A stretch of DNA of 64,000 nucleotides, taken from assembly GCA_934047225.1 (NCBI GenBank), contig OW203991.1, positions 5,518,001-5,582,000 of the forward strand, in the 5' to 3' direction. Positions 41,385 through 52,280 of this stretch are shown one piece after another. This DNA is from Ypsolopha sequella (lineage: Eukaryota; Arthropoda; Insecta; Lepidoptera; Ypsolophidae). Numbering within the stretch: the first letter of the stretch is position 1; each line of letters begins with the position of its first letter. The notes beneath the pieces were generated by a model. That model saw nothing but the letters and a program-made list of their open reading frames with translations. It searched no databases and had not been told where the DNA came from. The position numbers and the translations under genes were made by a program.

Positions 41385-41795
41385 TCAATTTCTAAAAGAT
41401 TTTATTATTATTTTTATTTCAGAGAACATACGTCATTTTAGGACATAGTTTTCATTATTTTAGTATATAAATTAACCATTATTTTTTTTATGATTTCTTA
41501 AAGAATTGACCGATATAACGTCACTTGAGAATTTTAGACATTATACTGATTGTAATGTGTAATTGCTTATAAAAAAGTGGTCTGTCTCTGTCTGTCTACT
41601 CATCTGTCATCCAGCTGTGAAATCAGATAGCAAAGGACACATTTCTCAAGTGACGTCACACGAAGGCAAATGAAAGTTGCAGCTTTTTCGTAAAAATACT
41701 CATCATCATGAGGTTTCTTAGACCACAAGTTCTAAAATACGGCAAATTGAACCTAAATCTTGAAATGGTTTTCGAAAATCTAAGCGAATAGCTAA
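41385..41795 (+). mobile_element. Dispersed repeat Q, copy 3
   Basis: CCATAGCTCAATTTCTAAAA through AACGTCACTTGAGAATTTTA, AAAAAGTGGTCTGTCTCTGT and GACCACAAGTTCTAAAATAC; the 3' end is shortened compared with copies 1 and 2. Confidence 0.7.
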
Positions 41796-41943
41796 TTTTG
41801 ATAAAATAATTGATACCGATTTGTTTTGGTAGTTTTTTGACAGGGTTCACAAAAAATTGCTTTGATTAAAGTTATATTACCAAATCGCAATAATAGATGA
41901 GGGGAGCTTGTAAGGATGTGTAGCAAAAAATGTAAAAAAATTA

Positions 41944-42240
41944 AAAAACCGGTCAAGTGCGACTAAGACTCGTGCCCTGAGGGTTCCGTGCCATTTAAAT
42001 AGGTTTATTAATACTTAATTAATAAATAATTAAATAATTTGAGTACAAATTACAAATCACTACAAATTGTATGAAACAAAACTACAAAATTAAGTTGGTT
42101 GAGAATTCGGAGACGTAACCCTAAAACTACATCATAAATCGGTATTTTCAGTATTTGTTGTTTAAATACAAATGGTTCATAATATACAGAAATAAAAAAT
42201 TCCTAACTACTTTGGTCTTTGAGATAGACTCCGTAACAAA
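41944..42240. mobile_element. Decayed pan-lepidopteran repeat
   Basis: AAAACCGGTCAAGTGCGACT and GAGGGTTCCGTGCC are the end of the family at 1614-1916 in the opposite orientation. The remainder is diverged, with ACAAATGGTTCATAATATA and AGATAGACTCCGTAAC as weak matches. Confidence 0.55.
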
Positions 42241-42529
42241 AATGGTCTAAAAATGACAACTTTGATAGGCTCTCATTTCTATTTTTTCGAAGGTAACAAA
42301 AATAAAAATACATTTATTTACCCTTTACTTAATGAGCCCGAATGACAATGACACCCGAAATTTTGGGGTGACAAAAAAATCTTAATAAATAGGTTTATTT
42401 ACGGGACGAGCTGCTAGATGGTGCTGATAAAGTTAAATTACCGTTTTTCTTATGTAAAATGAGATATAATAATAACACCCGCATCGTATCACAAACAAAC
42501 AATATATCTGTCATAGGTAATGCAAATAA

Positions 42530-42950
42530 TATGGTATTCTATACAATAGTAATATACCTTCAGACAAATACTTGCTCTAGGTATTGTATATAATCACAAA
42601 CGTACAGCAGATCATGTATAAAATATTATATATTACCTACGTACTTGGTCTCGGTATTGTATAGAATCACAAAAGCACATAAGACCCAGAAATCCTTCAG
42701 TTCTGCCCCCTTATCCTAGGTATGTATTTATGCATATTCAATAAATCATTATATAAATTGTTATAAAAAATTGTTTTAAAATTGATCAAATGTTGAATTA
42801 ACGACAGATTTAATTATTTTTCTTTTCATTTTATACTTTGCTTGATCTTCGGTTGACAATGTATAGTATAATAGCTGAAGCAAGATAAAAAGCAGGCCGG
42901 TATTGTATAATCACGGGGCATTCTATACAATGTCTGAATTATATGCATTG
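42530..42950. repeat. Cluster of GGTATTGTATAGAATCAC-type repeats
   Basis: Five variants in both orientations: GGTATTCTATACAATAGT (42533), GGTATTGTATATAATCAC (42579), GGTATTGTATAGAATCAC (42652), GGTATTGTATAATCAC (42899), GCATTCTATACAATG (42918). The arrangement suggests subterminal repeats of a DNA element whose ends I cannot place. Confidence 0.5.
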
Positions 42951-43311
42951 CCTGTAACATATGCATCATCATTACCAACGAATTTTACAAAAGAAGAGCA
43001 GAAATTTATTAGCTGATCCCGTAGATAAATCCATTTCTTTAGAAAAAGTTCACAAAAAAGCCTCATTGTGTATGACAGGATTAGAGCAAAAAATATGGGG
43101 GATGATTTTTTGAAAACTTTGAGAAATCATAATTTATTAAACCAAGTATTTATAAGAAAACTTTGGCATTTTTAGAAATCTTAGATTTAAGCAATTATAA
43201 AACAAACTTGTGTGCGGCTACGTTTCTTTTCATGAAATTTTGTATTGCGCAATATTGTGGCGTCATCTCTGAAAATTTATTGACAACATTAAGTCTTTCT
43301 GTAAAAATTAC

Positions 43312-43458
43312 CTGATCTCCTAAAGTCAGCCATCCATTCCTAATATTATCAGGATCAGCCGCGTCCAGTGACGACGACGATATACTCCTGAGACCCTTCT
43401 TCCAATGCTCTGGCTCCCACCAGTTGACGTGGTCCCAGGACTTGGTCCGCGTCTTCAT
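43312..43458 (-). CDS. Possible first coding exon, unknown protein
   Basis: ATG in a GCCATG context opens 49 codons: MKTRTKSWDHVNWWEPEHWK, KGLRSISSSSLDAADPDNIR, NGWLTLGDQ, ending at CAG|GTAATT (donor 43310-43311) in phase 0. Composition (Trp-rich, balanced, more GC) is clearly protein-like, unlike the AT-rich flanks. I do not recognise it. The phase would allow joining to the ZC2HC1 exon at 20579, but across 22.7 kb there is no other evidence; it may instead start a separate gene. Confidence 0.45.
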
Positions 43459-43983
43459 GGCAGACGACAAGTGTTTTCTATACACCGAACCGAAGTAAAG
43501 CGAGGTGACTAATTTCACTTGGATTTTCTTTGGCGAGTTTTCTGTCACGTATGATATTTTGTAGCATATACAAACTACACTTTTTAGTTCCTCTTTTAGA
43601 GGTGTTTTTTTTTTTAAATAGAACACTGCTTTGGTTAAAGTTAAAGCCGCATCATGTTCGCTTGGTCAAGTGTCTCAAGGGACTAACTTTCACTTTACTT
43701 CCTGAACAACTTGAGGGGGTTGTTTGTTTGGTGGACTGTTGCCTAGCAACTGTCACGTGTGGGATTCAAGGTCATGACCCTGTGAGCTACAGGCATGTGG
43801 TTTCTATCGGGGCGTGTGGGCGAAATTGATCCTTATACTGTTGAAATAAGTGTAATTGAGAGTGGTAAAAGCGTGGTAAACAATGCTTTGGGTAAAAAGC
43901 TGGGAGTCTTTGTGATAATGATAAGAGCAATGTCCCGGTTTCTTTACTTTTTTATGAGTATTTCAATTATCTGCCAGTATTAA

Positions 43984-44399
43984 GGCGATATGCGAAAAAA
44001 ATACGGGTGTTTCTTTTCTGTGTATTTCATGAAATACACGGAAAATTTTAATACATTTCTGGTATATGCATTTTGACAATATAATCTAGGGTTCTGAAAT
44101 TGGAAAACATGTTTGGATAAATTTTCCTCGATGGAAATAATTGTTGAAATGAGGTCTTCAAACACACTTTTTCTCCTCGTTTGATGAATAGAAACCATAT
44201 ACAGAACTCAAACATATTTTATTAGGTGTGTTTCAACAATATCTAGGGATTTGATATTTGAAATTTTGCTAGCTATTTTAGTTTTTTTATAAAAGTTATA
44301 AAACCAATATTTTTCGCTTTCGCCCTGAATCCGCCCCTCTCGCACTGAGCGTGTTTTCGCTTGGAGTGACAGTGACAAAAATAAAATTCGCATAGCCTC
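43984..44399 (+). mobile_element. TTAA element Z, copy 1
   Basis: TTAA (43980-43983) then GGCGATATGCGAAAAAAATA; the right end TTCGCATAGCCTC is followed by TTAA (44400-44403). Interior GATGGAAATAATTGTTGAAA and TGAGGTCTTCAAACACACTT. The copy at 48081-48498 is its inverted counterpart. Confidence 0.8.
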
Positions 44400-44457
44400 T
44401 TAATAGTTATTAGGAGACAGAACTATGGTAGAAATAAATTTCTATGTTTGGATACTT

Positions 44458-44575
44458 AGCATTATGCGTTGCAGTAAAGAAACGCAGAAAGAAAAATAAA
44501 TCTGGATATGAAGCAGCTCTGACCCGGTATCCCGCGTTTCTATACTGCAATGATAGAATGTTAATTTATTATATT
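44458..44575. mobile_element. Foldback H, copy 2
   Basis: AGCATTATGCGTTGCAGTAA, AGAAACGCAGAAAGAAAAAT and AAATCTGGATATGAA match the left arm of 30516-30655; the right arm keeps GCGTTTCTATACTGCAATGA then TAGAATGTTAATT but has lost its middle. Confidence 0.65.
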
Positions 44576-44927
44576 AGGAGTACCTACTTACTGCAATATC
44601 ATCTGCATATGTGTTGGTTTACAGTGGCTTTTCTGTAGGCATGGAGGAAAAGGTGAACTAGTTGTCAAACTGATCGGTCGATATATTCTGCATATTGGTA
44701 TGACGGAATGATGTAAGGCGTATTATGCAAATTAATAGCTAGACTTGATAGTAGTCATTTCCTACGTTTAACACACTCAGAACCAAAGATATGTTCTCAA
44801 TAAACATATATTTTTGTCAAATCCTTATAACTTTGGCATTTGCCAACCGATTCACAATCAAAGACCACTGGTGTATTCTCCAGGGCCAGAACTTTTGGAC
44901 GCCATAAGAAAATAGAATGGTGTATAC

Positions 44928-45335
44928 CAGGAGTGGCCAAACTGGTGACCTGAGAGGTCTACATGTGTTCAAAAATAATTTATGCGGTCGACTGCATAGA
45001 GAAAAAAGAATTTTGAGATAAGTTTGTGAAGTATTTATTAATTCATGGTACAAAATGCGCATTTTTCACTCCGCCTTGCGTTTTTGGGTGGATATTTATG
45101 CTCTACAAGTTTATCATATTGGGCAGCGTAAAAACTAACAGCGATGCGCAAACAGGAAGTTAAGCGGGAACTGTTTTAGCGAGAACGGCGTTTGATTTTT
45201 ATTGTATTGATAGTGGAAAATGTCAAAAAAAGCAATTTTTCACTTTATTATTTAAATTGACTTTAACTCGGCGGGCTACTTGAATTGCCTTCGCGGCCGA
45301 CCGGTAGACCGCGGTCGACCTCTTGGCCACCCCTT
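44928..45335. mobile_element. hAT MITE inserted at the edge of the 66-bp array
   Basis: CAGGAGTGGCCAA (44928-44940) and TTGGCCACCCCTT (45323-45335) are inverted with two mismatches. The flanks read GTGTATAC (44920-44927) and TTGTATAC (45336-45343), seven of eight matching, and both are the GTGTATAC of the minisatellite unit. Interior GGTCGACTGCATAG and GACCGCGGTCGACC. No transposase. Confidence 0.75.
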
Positions 45336-45336
45336 T

Positions 45337-47774
45337 TGTATACTGAGTGATACACTGGCCCACGGAGTGGGATCAGTACACCCCTAGGTGTATCATATAT
45401 GGTGTATACTGAGTGATACACTGGCCCACGGAGTGGGATCAGTACACCCCTAGGTGTATCATATATGGTGTATACTGAATGATACACTGGCCCACGGAGT
45501 GGGATCAGTACACCCCTAGGTGTATCATATATGGTGTATACTGAGTGATACACTGGCCCACGGAGTGGGATCAGTACACCCCTAGGTGTATCATATATGG
45601 TGTATACTGACTGATACACTGGCCCACGGAGTGGGATCAGTACACCCCTAGGTGTATCATATATGGTGTATACTGAGTGATACACTGGCCCACGGAGTGG
45701 GATCAGTACACCCCTAGGTGTATCATATATGGTGTATACTGAGTGATACACTGGCCCACGGAGTGGGATCAGTACACCCCTAGGTGTATCATATGTGGTG
45801 TATACTGAGTGATACACTGGCCCACGGAGTGGGATCAGTACACCCCTAGGTGTATCATATATGGTGTATACTGACTGATACACTGGCCCACGGAGTGGGA
45901 TCAGTACACCCCTAGGTGTATCATATATGGTGTATACTGAGTGATACACTAGCCCACGGAGTGGGATCAGTACACCCCTAGGTGTATCATATATGGTGTA
46001 TACTGAGTGATACACTGGCCCACGGAGTGGGATCAGTACACCCCTAGGTGTATCATATGTGGTGTATACTGAGTGATACACTGGCCCACGGAGTGGGATC
46101 AGTACACCCCTAGGTGTATCATATATGGTGTATACTGAGTGATACACTGGCCCACGGAGTGGGATCAGTACACCCCTAGGTGTATCATATGTGGTGTATA
46201 CTGAGTGATACACTGGCCCACGGAGTGGGATCAGTACACCCCTAGGTGTATCATATATGGTGTATACTGAGTGATATACTGGCCCACGGAGTGGGATCAG
46301 TACACCCCTAGGTGTATCATATATGGTGTATACTGAGTGATACACTGGCCCACGGAGTGGGATCAGTACACCCCTAGGTGTATCATATATGGTGTATACT
46401 GAGTGATACACTGGCCCACGGAGTGGGATCAGTACACCCCTAGGTGTATCATATATGGTGTATACTGAGTGATACACTGGCCCACGGAGTGGGATCAGTA
46501 CACCCCTAGGTGTATCATATATGGTGTATACTGAGTGATACACTGGCCCACGGAGTGGGATCAGTACACCCCTAGGTGTATCATATGTGGTGTATACTGA
46601 GTGATACACTGGCCCACGGAGTGGGATCAGTACACCCCTAGGTGTATCATATATGGTGTATACTGATTGATACACTGGCCCACGGAGTGGGATCAGTACA
46701 CCCCTAGGTGTATCATATATGGTGTATACTGAGTGATACACTAGCCCACGGAGTGGGATCAGTACACCCCTAGGTGTATCATATATGGTGTATACTGAGT
46801 GATACACTGGCCCACGGAGTGGGATCAGTACACCCCTAGGTGTATCATATGTGGTGTATACTGAGTGATACACTGGCCCACGGAGTGGGATCAGTACACC
46901 CCTAGGTGTATCATATATGGTGTATACTGAGTGATACACTGGCCCACGGAGTGGGATCAGTACACCCCTAGGTGTATCATATATGGTATATACTGAGTGA
47001 TACACTGGCCCACGGAGTGGGATCAGTACACCCCTAGGTGTATCATATATGGTGTATACTGAGTGATACACTGGCTCACGGAGTGGGATCAGTACACCCC
47101 TAGGTGTATCATATATGGTGTATACTGAGTGATACACTAGCCCATGGAGTGGGATCAGTACACCCCTAGGTGTATCATATATGGAGTATACTGAGTGATA
47201 CACTGGCCCACGGAGTGGGATCAGTACACCCCTAGGTGTATCATATATGGTGTATACTGACTGATACACTGGCCCACGGAGTGGGATCAGTACACCCCTA
47301 GGTGTATCATATATGGTGTATACTGAGTGATACACTGGCCCACGGAGTGGGATCAGTACACCCCTAGGTGTATCATATATGGTGTATACTGACTGATACA
47401 CTGGCCCACGGAGTGGGATCAGTACACCCCTAGGTGTATCATATATGGTGTATACTGAGTGATACACTAGCCCATGGAGTGGGATCAGTACACCCCTAGG
47501 TGTATCATATATGGTGTATACTGACTGATACACTGGCCCACGGAGTGGGATCATTACACCCCTAGGTGTAATATATGGTGTATACTGAGTGATACACTGG
47601 CCCACGGAGTGGGATCAGTACACCCCTAGGTGTATCATATATGGTGTATACTGAGTGATACACTGGCCCACGGAGTGGGATCAGTACACCCCTAGGTGTA
47701 TCATATATGGTGTATACTGAGTGATACACTGGCCCACGGAGTGGAATCAGTACACCCCTAGGTGTATCATATAT
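45337..47774 (+). repeat. 66-bp minisatellite, about 37 units
   Basis: The unit starts TGTATACTGAGTGATACACT and ends GGTGTATCATATATGG. Nearly all units are 66 bases; one near 47551-47578 is three bases shorter. Sparse variants (TGACTGATAC, CACTAGCCC, ATATGTGGTG) mark units. CCCAC-GGA-GTGGG and ACTG/CAGT form a hairpin in each unit; GTGTATCA and TGATACAC pair across each unit boundary. The 780-codon minus-strand frame (22 residues per unit) exists because 66 is a multiple of three and the unit lacks stops; I do not call it a gene. Confidence 0.97.
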
Positions 47775-47884
47775 GATACAATGGCGCTAAAAGTGTCAAC
47801 TCTCTGGGGAAGATGCATTACTCGCTTTAGACGGAGGTTTGACAACCGATTGCGGGTGTTTACACATATAGCCACTAATATAGA

Positions 47885-47965
47885 CAAGACATGACAAGAC
47901 AAATACTCTTTATTGTACACCAAAATAAATAAATAAGGTAAAAGAACAAACTTATGAGAGAAGTT
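47885..47965 (-). mobile_element. LINE 3' tail (reverse)
   Basis: GACAAATACTCTTTATTGTA then CACCAAAATAAATAAATAAG; the reverse complement carries AATAAAGAGTATTTG, a common end of lepidopteran LINE transcripts. Confidence 0.45.
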
Positions 47966-48080
47966 AACAATTGGCGGCCTTATCACTTATAGCGTTTACT
48001 TCCAGACAACCTTTGCGTGGAAATTAATTGTTGGAAAAAATAACGCGAAGGTGGTGTACAAAATAAATAATAATAATTAA

Positions 48081-48498
48081 GAGGCTATGCGAATTTTATT
48101 TTTGTTACTGCTGTCACTCCAAGAGAAAAATCGCACAGTGCGAGAGGGGCGGATTCAGGGTAAAACGAAAAAAAGTTGGGTTTATATTTTTATTAAAAAA
48201 ACTAAAATAGCTAGCAAAATTTCAAATATCAAATCTCTAGGTATTGTTGAAACACACCTAATAAAATATGTTTAAGTTCTGTATATGGTTCCTATTCGTC
48301 AAACGAGGAGAAAAGGTGTGTTTGAAGACCTCATTTCTACAATTATTTCTATCGAGGAAAATTTATCCAAACATGTTTTTCAATTTCAAAACCCTAGGTT
48401 ATATAGTCAAAATGCATATACCAGAAATTTATAAAGTTTTCCGTGTATTTCATGAAATACACAGAAAAGAAACACCCGTATTTTTTTCGCATATCGCC
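48081..48498 (-). mobile_element. TTAA element Z, copy 2
   Basis: TTAA (48077-48080) GAGGCTATGCGAATTTTATT ... TTCGCATATCGCC TTAA (48499-48502). Inverted relative to 43984-44399 and closely similar. Short frames across it are not conserved between copies. Confidence 0.8.
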
Positions 48499-48743
48499 TT
48501 AAATGGATAGCAAATACCTAAAACAAATACACAAGTATAACACTGTACATACAAATACATATAATACGATACATATATACACTATTATCTAACAAAAGTA
48601 AATAAATATTAGTGGCAGAAGTAGAGATTTAACTAACATTTACGAAGAAAGAAAAAAGATAAATGAATAAAATTGCTGAGGCAGTCAACGGGCAGCAATA
48701 AGTCAACTTCACCAACCCAACAAACGGTTATTGTGGTGATTAA

Positions 48744-49161
48744 GGCGCTACGGAAAAAAAATCGACACTTTATGAACTTGCATATCTACTTCAGTAAATA
48801 ATGTATTATTTTGATAAAATAGTATATTATTTTTGGATTCTTTTTCTAGGGATCTGTTAAAACAGAAACGTGTTTAGAGAAATTCGGCTCGATAGAAATA
48901 TTTATTGAAATGAGGTCTCTTTCGACACCAAATCTCCTGGTTTGACAATTTATAATGACATATGGAATGCAATTATGTTTTATTAGATGGGTTTTAACGG
49001 TATCTAGGACCTGGTTAAACGAAATTTTGATAGCAACTTTAGTTCATTTTATATTAATAAAAAACCGACTTTTTGCTACTTTTCCACGAATCCATCCCTC
49101 TCGCACTGAGGGTTTTTTCGCATATGGAGTAACAGGGACGCTAAAACTTTTACATATCGCC
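48744..49161 (+). mobile_element. TTAA element Y, copy 1
   Basis: TTAA (48740-48743) GGCGCTACGGAAAAAAAATC ... TTTTACATATCGCC, then TTAC in place of TTAA (49162-49165). Interior CTCGATAGAAATATTTATTG and TTCGCATATGGAGTAACAGG. Very similar to 53020-53640. Confidence 0.8.
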
Positions 49162-49165
49162 TTAC

Positions 49166-50218
49166 GGCAAACCATTCCTGTATCCCTAGAACAGCCACAC
49201 GTGGTACCCTGTAGAGACCTGTGTCCAGGAATGTCCAGGATGATGGCTACCTCAGAATAAGATGGCTACATGCCATGGTGATATGATGCTACGCTCTTAC
49301 GTCTGGAAGTTAGTTAGCCAATCATCACTCTCTAAAAAAGTGCTCAAAAGAAGAATGTGCGTTATATCCAAGAATTGGAATTGTAAAGCTCAGCTAAGCT
49401 TTCTCTCTCAATACTTTTTGTTATGAAATCAACGTCCATACAACGGCAGAAAATGTATGGTAGTAACAGAAATCAGTTTGTCATCCTTCCACTTTCTCTT
49501 AAAGAAAGTCCAGACAAAATCAAGCCTTTCAGACATGGATCTCTAGATTATTGTCAACAATCAAAACAAATTAACTTCAAGCAAAAGAAATATAAACCGT
49601 ATTTCTAAGCAATAGAGTTGATTATGGTGTGTGAATTCGCCCACACACTGCTGTACAGGACCATAAAAAGTGCAAGTGTTTCATACGAACTCACCACGAA
49701 ATTTTGCTCTTCAATTATAAACTCTATTACTCGTATTTAAAGCTTAGTCATGTGTCTAAGTTTTTAAGCGAAGGCACTTATTTGGTGAACATGTAGTTCC
49801 AAGTATGGAGAGACCAGACAATTATGCACGATTCACAATAATAACATTATACGTATTGCAGATATAAGTTGAAGTGGCCTATCACTTTACATCTTCGTTG
49901 GTTCAATTTGTGTGGCGGATGAATCTTGTTTTCTTTGTACTGAGCACAAATATTTTTTTTCCTTTGTCGGGGCTCGGCCAGATACATTATTATGCTGGTC
50001 ACGACATATATCCCCCCAAGAGTGACAGAGGTGTTTCTGAGACCGCCACTAAAAACTGTCAACGCTCGTAAACCCTCTTTTCACCGTCGATTTTTACATC
50101 CCAACATGATTATTATGGCCGTACTTCGGGCACAAATAAACGTTTTTTATGGCATGCAGGTTTACTTTACAGCACTGTTTTGCTGTACTGTTAGCATGTG
50201 GGGAATATACTATAGTAA
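49166..50218. other. No supported gene
   Basis: Unique-looking sequence. A 61-codon frame at 49423-49608 (+) starting MKSTSIQRQKMYGSNRNQ is lysine-rich, has no domain and no splice or promoter support, so I leave it unannotated. Confidence 0.35.
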
Positions 50219-50408
50219 GTGCGCGTTAGCATGGCGGTAGCGGTCATTCACCCCTTCTACCACTGTACTCGTTTTTGCGGTACCGATACTTCCATATGTT
50301 CCGCGTAATGTGCGAAAGTACTGTCTCTAAGCGTACTATAGTAGCGGGGCCAATATGGCCGCTACTTTAGTACAACAGTATAAAAGGGGTGAATAAGTGC
50401 TATTGCCA
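50219..50408. mobile_element. MITE family N, copy 2
   Basis: GTGCGCGTTAGCATGGCGGT, AGCGGTCATTCACCCCTTCT and ACCACTGTACTCGTTTTTGC match 14040-14246 in reverse. The right end (AAAAGGGGTGAATAAGTGCT) is eroded. Confidence 0.75.
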
Positions 50409-50460
50409 TAATAATTAGCACCAAGTGTAGGTATGCACATCAATTCCGAAAAACTCATAG

Positions 50461-50528
50461 GTGCATGTTCGACCAGCAATATTCAAGATTGATAGTCCGG
50501 CGTTCTACCAACCGAGCCACCACTGCTA
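50461..50528 (-). ncRNA. tRNA-like SINE head
   Basis: The minus strand reads GTGGCTCGGTTGGTAGAACG (A box TGGCTCGGTTGG), CCGGACTATCAATCTTGAAT and ATTGCTGGTCGAACATGC (degraded B box). It looks like a tRNA-derived sequence with a damaged T arm. Confidence 0.5.
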
Positions 50529-50534
50529 AAATAC

Positions 50535-50885
50535 AAAATAAAATAAATACAAAATTATTTATTTCCAAACTTAGACATACAATTACGTATACAGTCATTG
50601 GAGTCTCCTTTTAAGTAAGATATACCTGTAATAGGAGGCTCCGCTCTTCCATCTCTTCCATAGGTAACAGATACATCATACATTATATGAATAAGAGTAA
50701 CTTTAAACTTAATAATAAGAAAAATAAAAACAATATCAAAAAACCAAGACTAAAAAGTAGGTGTAGAAAAATGTTGCTTATATTTATATGGGGTGTGAGT
50801 GTGTATAGGTGAAAGTGTGAGTGAAGGTGTATATATGTATGGGTTGTGTATGAAAATGAGTGTACAAATAAAATGCTTGTTTAAA
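50535..50885 (-). mobile_element. LINE-type 3' UTR (reverse)
   Basis: ATAAATACAAAATTATTTAT and TTCCAAACTTAGACATACAA begin a body ending in GTGAGTGTGTATAGGTGAAA-type repeats; layout and the leading reverse tail resemble 34196-34540. Confidence 0.4.
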
Positions 50886-51411
50886 TAAAAAGTAGTAATT
50901 ATTTTGCTAAATATTGAAAAGCCGCAAATTAGGTACTTGAAAGAATCTATAACCGGATGTGTTTTTACCTTTGTCAGCGTAAAATTGTGAAATCCGATGT
51001 TTTATTATTTTACTCGGTAAATTTAGTTTACAAACAATCTAACAAAAACCAACCGATGATTTTACAATCGCAGGCAGTGGTTTCTATAACAAATAGCATA
51101 GAAATCCAATTACTTTCTACCTATACATATGTACTCTTACTTATTGAGGTTAATTATTTTATGAATATAATTATAAGCTAAATTTTAAATAGGTTTTAAG
51201 TCTATGTCATGAATAGGGATCAGATAATCGGATCGACATATACCTAAAGTTGGAAAAATCCTTGAAAAAATTTGTAGGTGTGGAGTCTGCTTCATTATCA
51301 CTTATTTTGATAGTAAAAATAACGGAATTGCTTAAAACGTTACGATCATGTACCTAATACTTAATATATGTTAACATAAATGTATATTATTCAGGATTTG
51401 TACCTATACAT

Positions 51412-51550
51412 TTCCTACGAAATGTATAAAATGCCAAGCTGATTGATCTATTTATTTCTTTAGTTTGTTTTTGATCGGCCTTATATTTTGCCTTCTGCTC
51501 TGTTCGGCCTAAATAATCTTGGCATTTATAAATTTCCTATGAATTGTATT
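51412..51550. repeat. Foldback nested in the hAT
   Basis: ATACATTTCCTACGAAATGT then ATAAAATGCCAAG pairs with CTTGGCATTTATAAATTTCC and TATGAATTGTAT. Confidence 0.65.
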
Positions 51551-51625
51551 CAATTCCTGAATTTATTCATTTACTTTTTATTAAGATTATGTTTATTTTG
51601 CGAAATCCATCGCTATGAATACTCC

Positions 51626-51840
51626 AAATATTATTAGAGTGCATTACAAACTAGAAAAGATCAATCAGAAACAAACCCAAAGACAAGAATTAAAAAAAAA
51701 ATTCTCCGGGCCAGGATTCGAACCTGCTACCTCTTGTTATCAAGACAAGCGCGCTACCAATTGGATTTTTTTCAAATTCTTGTCTTTGAGTTTGTTTCTG
51801 ATTGATCTTTTCTAGTGTGTAATGCACTCGAATAATATTT
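51626..51840. mobile_element. Foldback with 66-base arms around a tRNA-like core
   Basis: AAATATTATTAGAGTGCATT, ACAAACTAGAAAAGATCAAT and CAGAAACAAACCCAAAGACA (51626-51691) pair with 51775-51840 with few mismatches. The centre is the tRNA-like sequence at 51705-51765. Confidence 0.85.
51705..51765 (-). tRNA. tRNA-like sequence (probable pseudogene)
   Basis: The minus strand reads CCAATTGGTAGCGCGCTTGT, CTTGATAACAAGAGGTAGCA, GGTTCGAATCCTGGCCCGG. CTTGT / ACAAG form an anticodon stem around CTTGATA (anticodon TGA by position); CAGG.TTCGAAT.CCTG forms a T arm with a perfect B box. The 5' acceptor strand and part of the D arm are missing, so it is unlikely to yield a mature tRNA. Confidence 0.5.
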
Positions 51841-52280
51841 ACTTTTTATTTATTTATATTTTCGGTAAAATATCTATTAAATATTACATTATTGTGATGT
51901 TTTAAGTGATCCGTAATTCCCGGATTTTTACTATCAAATACCACACCTACAAACTTTCTCAGTTTTTCCAACTTTAGGTATATATCGATCCGAATATCCG
52001 ATCCCTGGTCATGAACCACCTGAATCTGAATCTGGATCCGTCCCTGCTGTATGCAGATGCACTGTTTGTTTTGAACCACAATATAATAACAATAGGCATG
52101 TATCATACGAGCATTGTATTCTTGTTCATGGCCATTAGCGGTTTATCAGCGTAGGAGGAACCCGAGTCGAACGCAGAATCGATTCAATTGTTTTGTAGTA
52201 ATCGACATTTTCAATCGATTTATTTATTGGAATCGACGGCTGCAACAATTAACTTGAGTCGATAAAGACTTGGCCATGTA

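Larger units (their letters stand above)
51214..52007. mobile_element. hAT-like element with exact 8-bp duplication
   Basis: TAGGGATCAGATAATCGGAT at the left and ATCCGAATATCCGATCCCTG at the right are inverted; pairing continues through ATATACCTAAAGTTGGAAAA and TGTAGGTGTGG. GTCATGAA flanks both sides (51206-51213, 52008-52015). At least two further foldbacks are nested within its 794 bases. Confidence 0.88.

Noticed and set aside
45263..47605. 780-residue minus-strand ORF
   Set aside because: It is a minisatellite with a unit length divisible by three; no domain, start context or splice support.
45337..47774. Hammerhead-ribozyme satellite
   Set aside because: The unit folds, but neither strand has the conserved CTGANGA and GAAA core elements.
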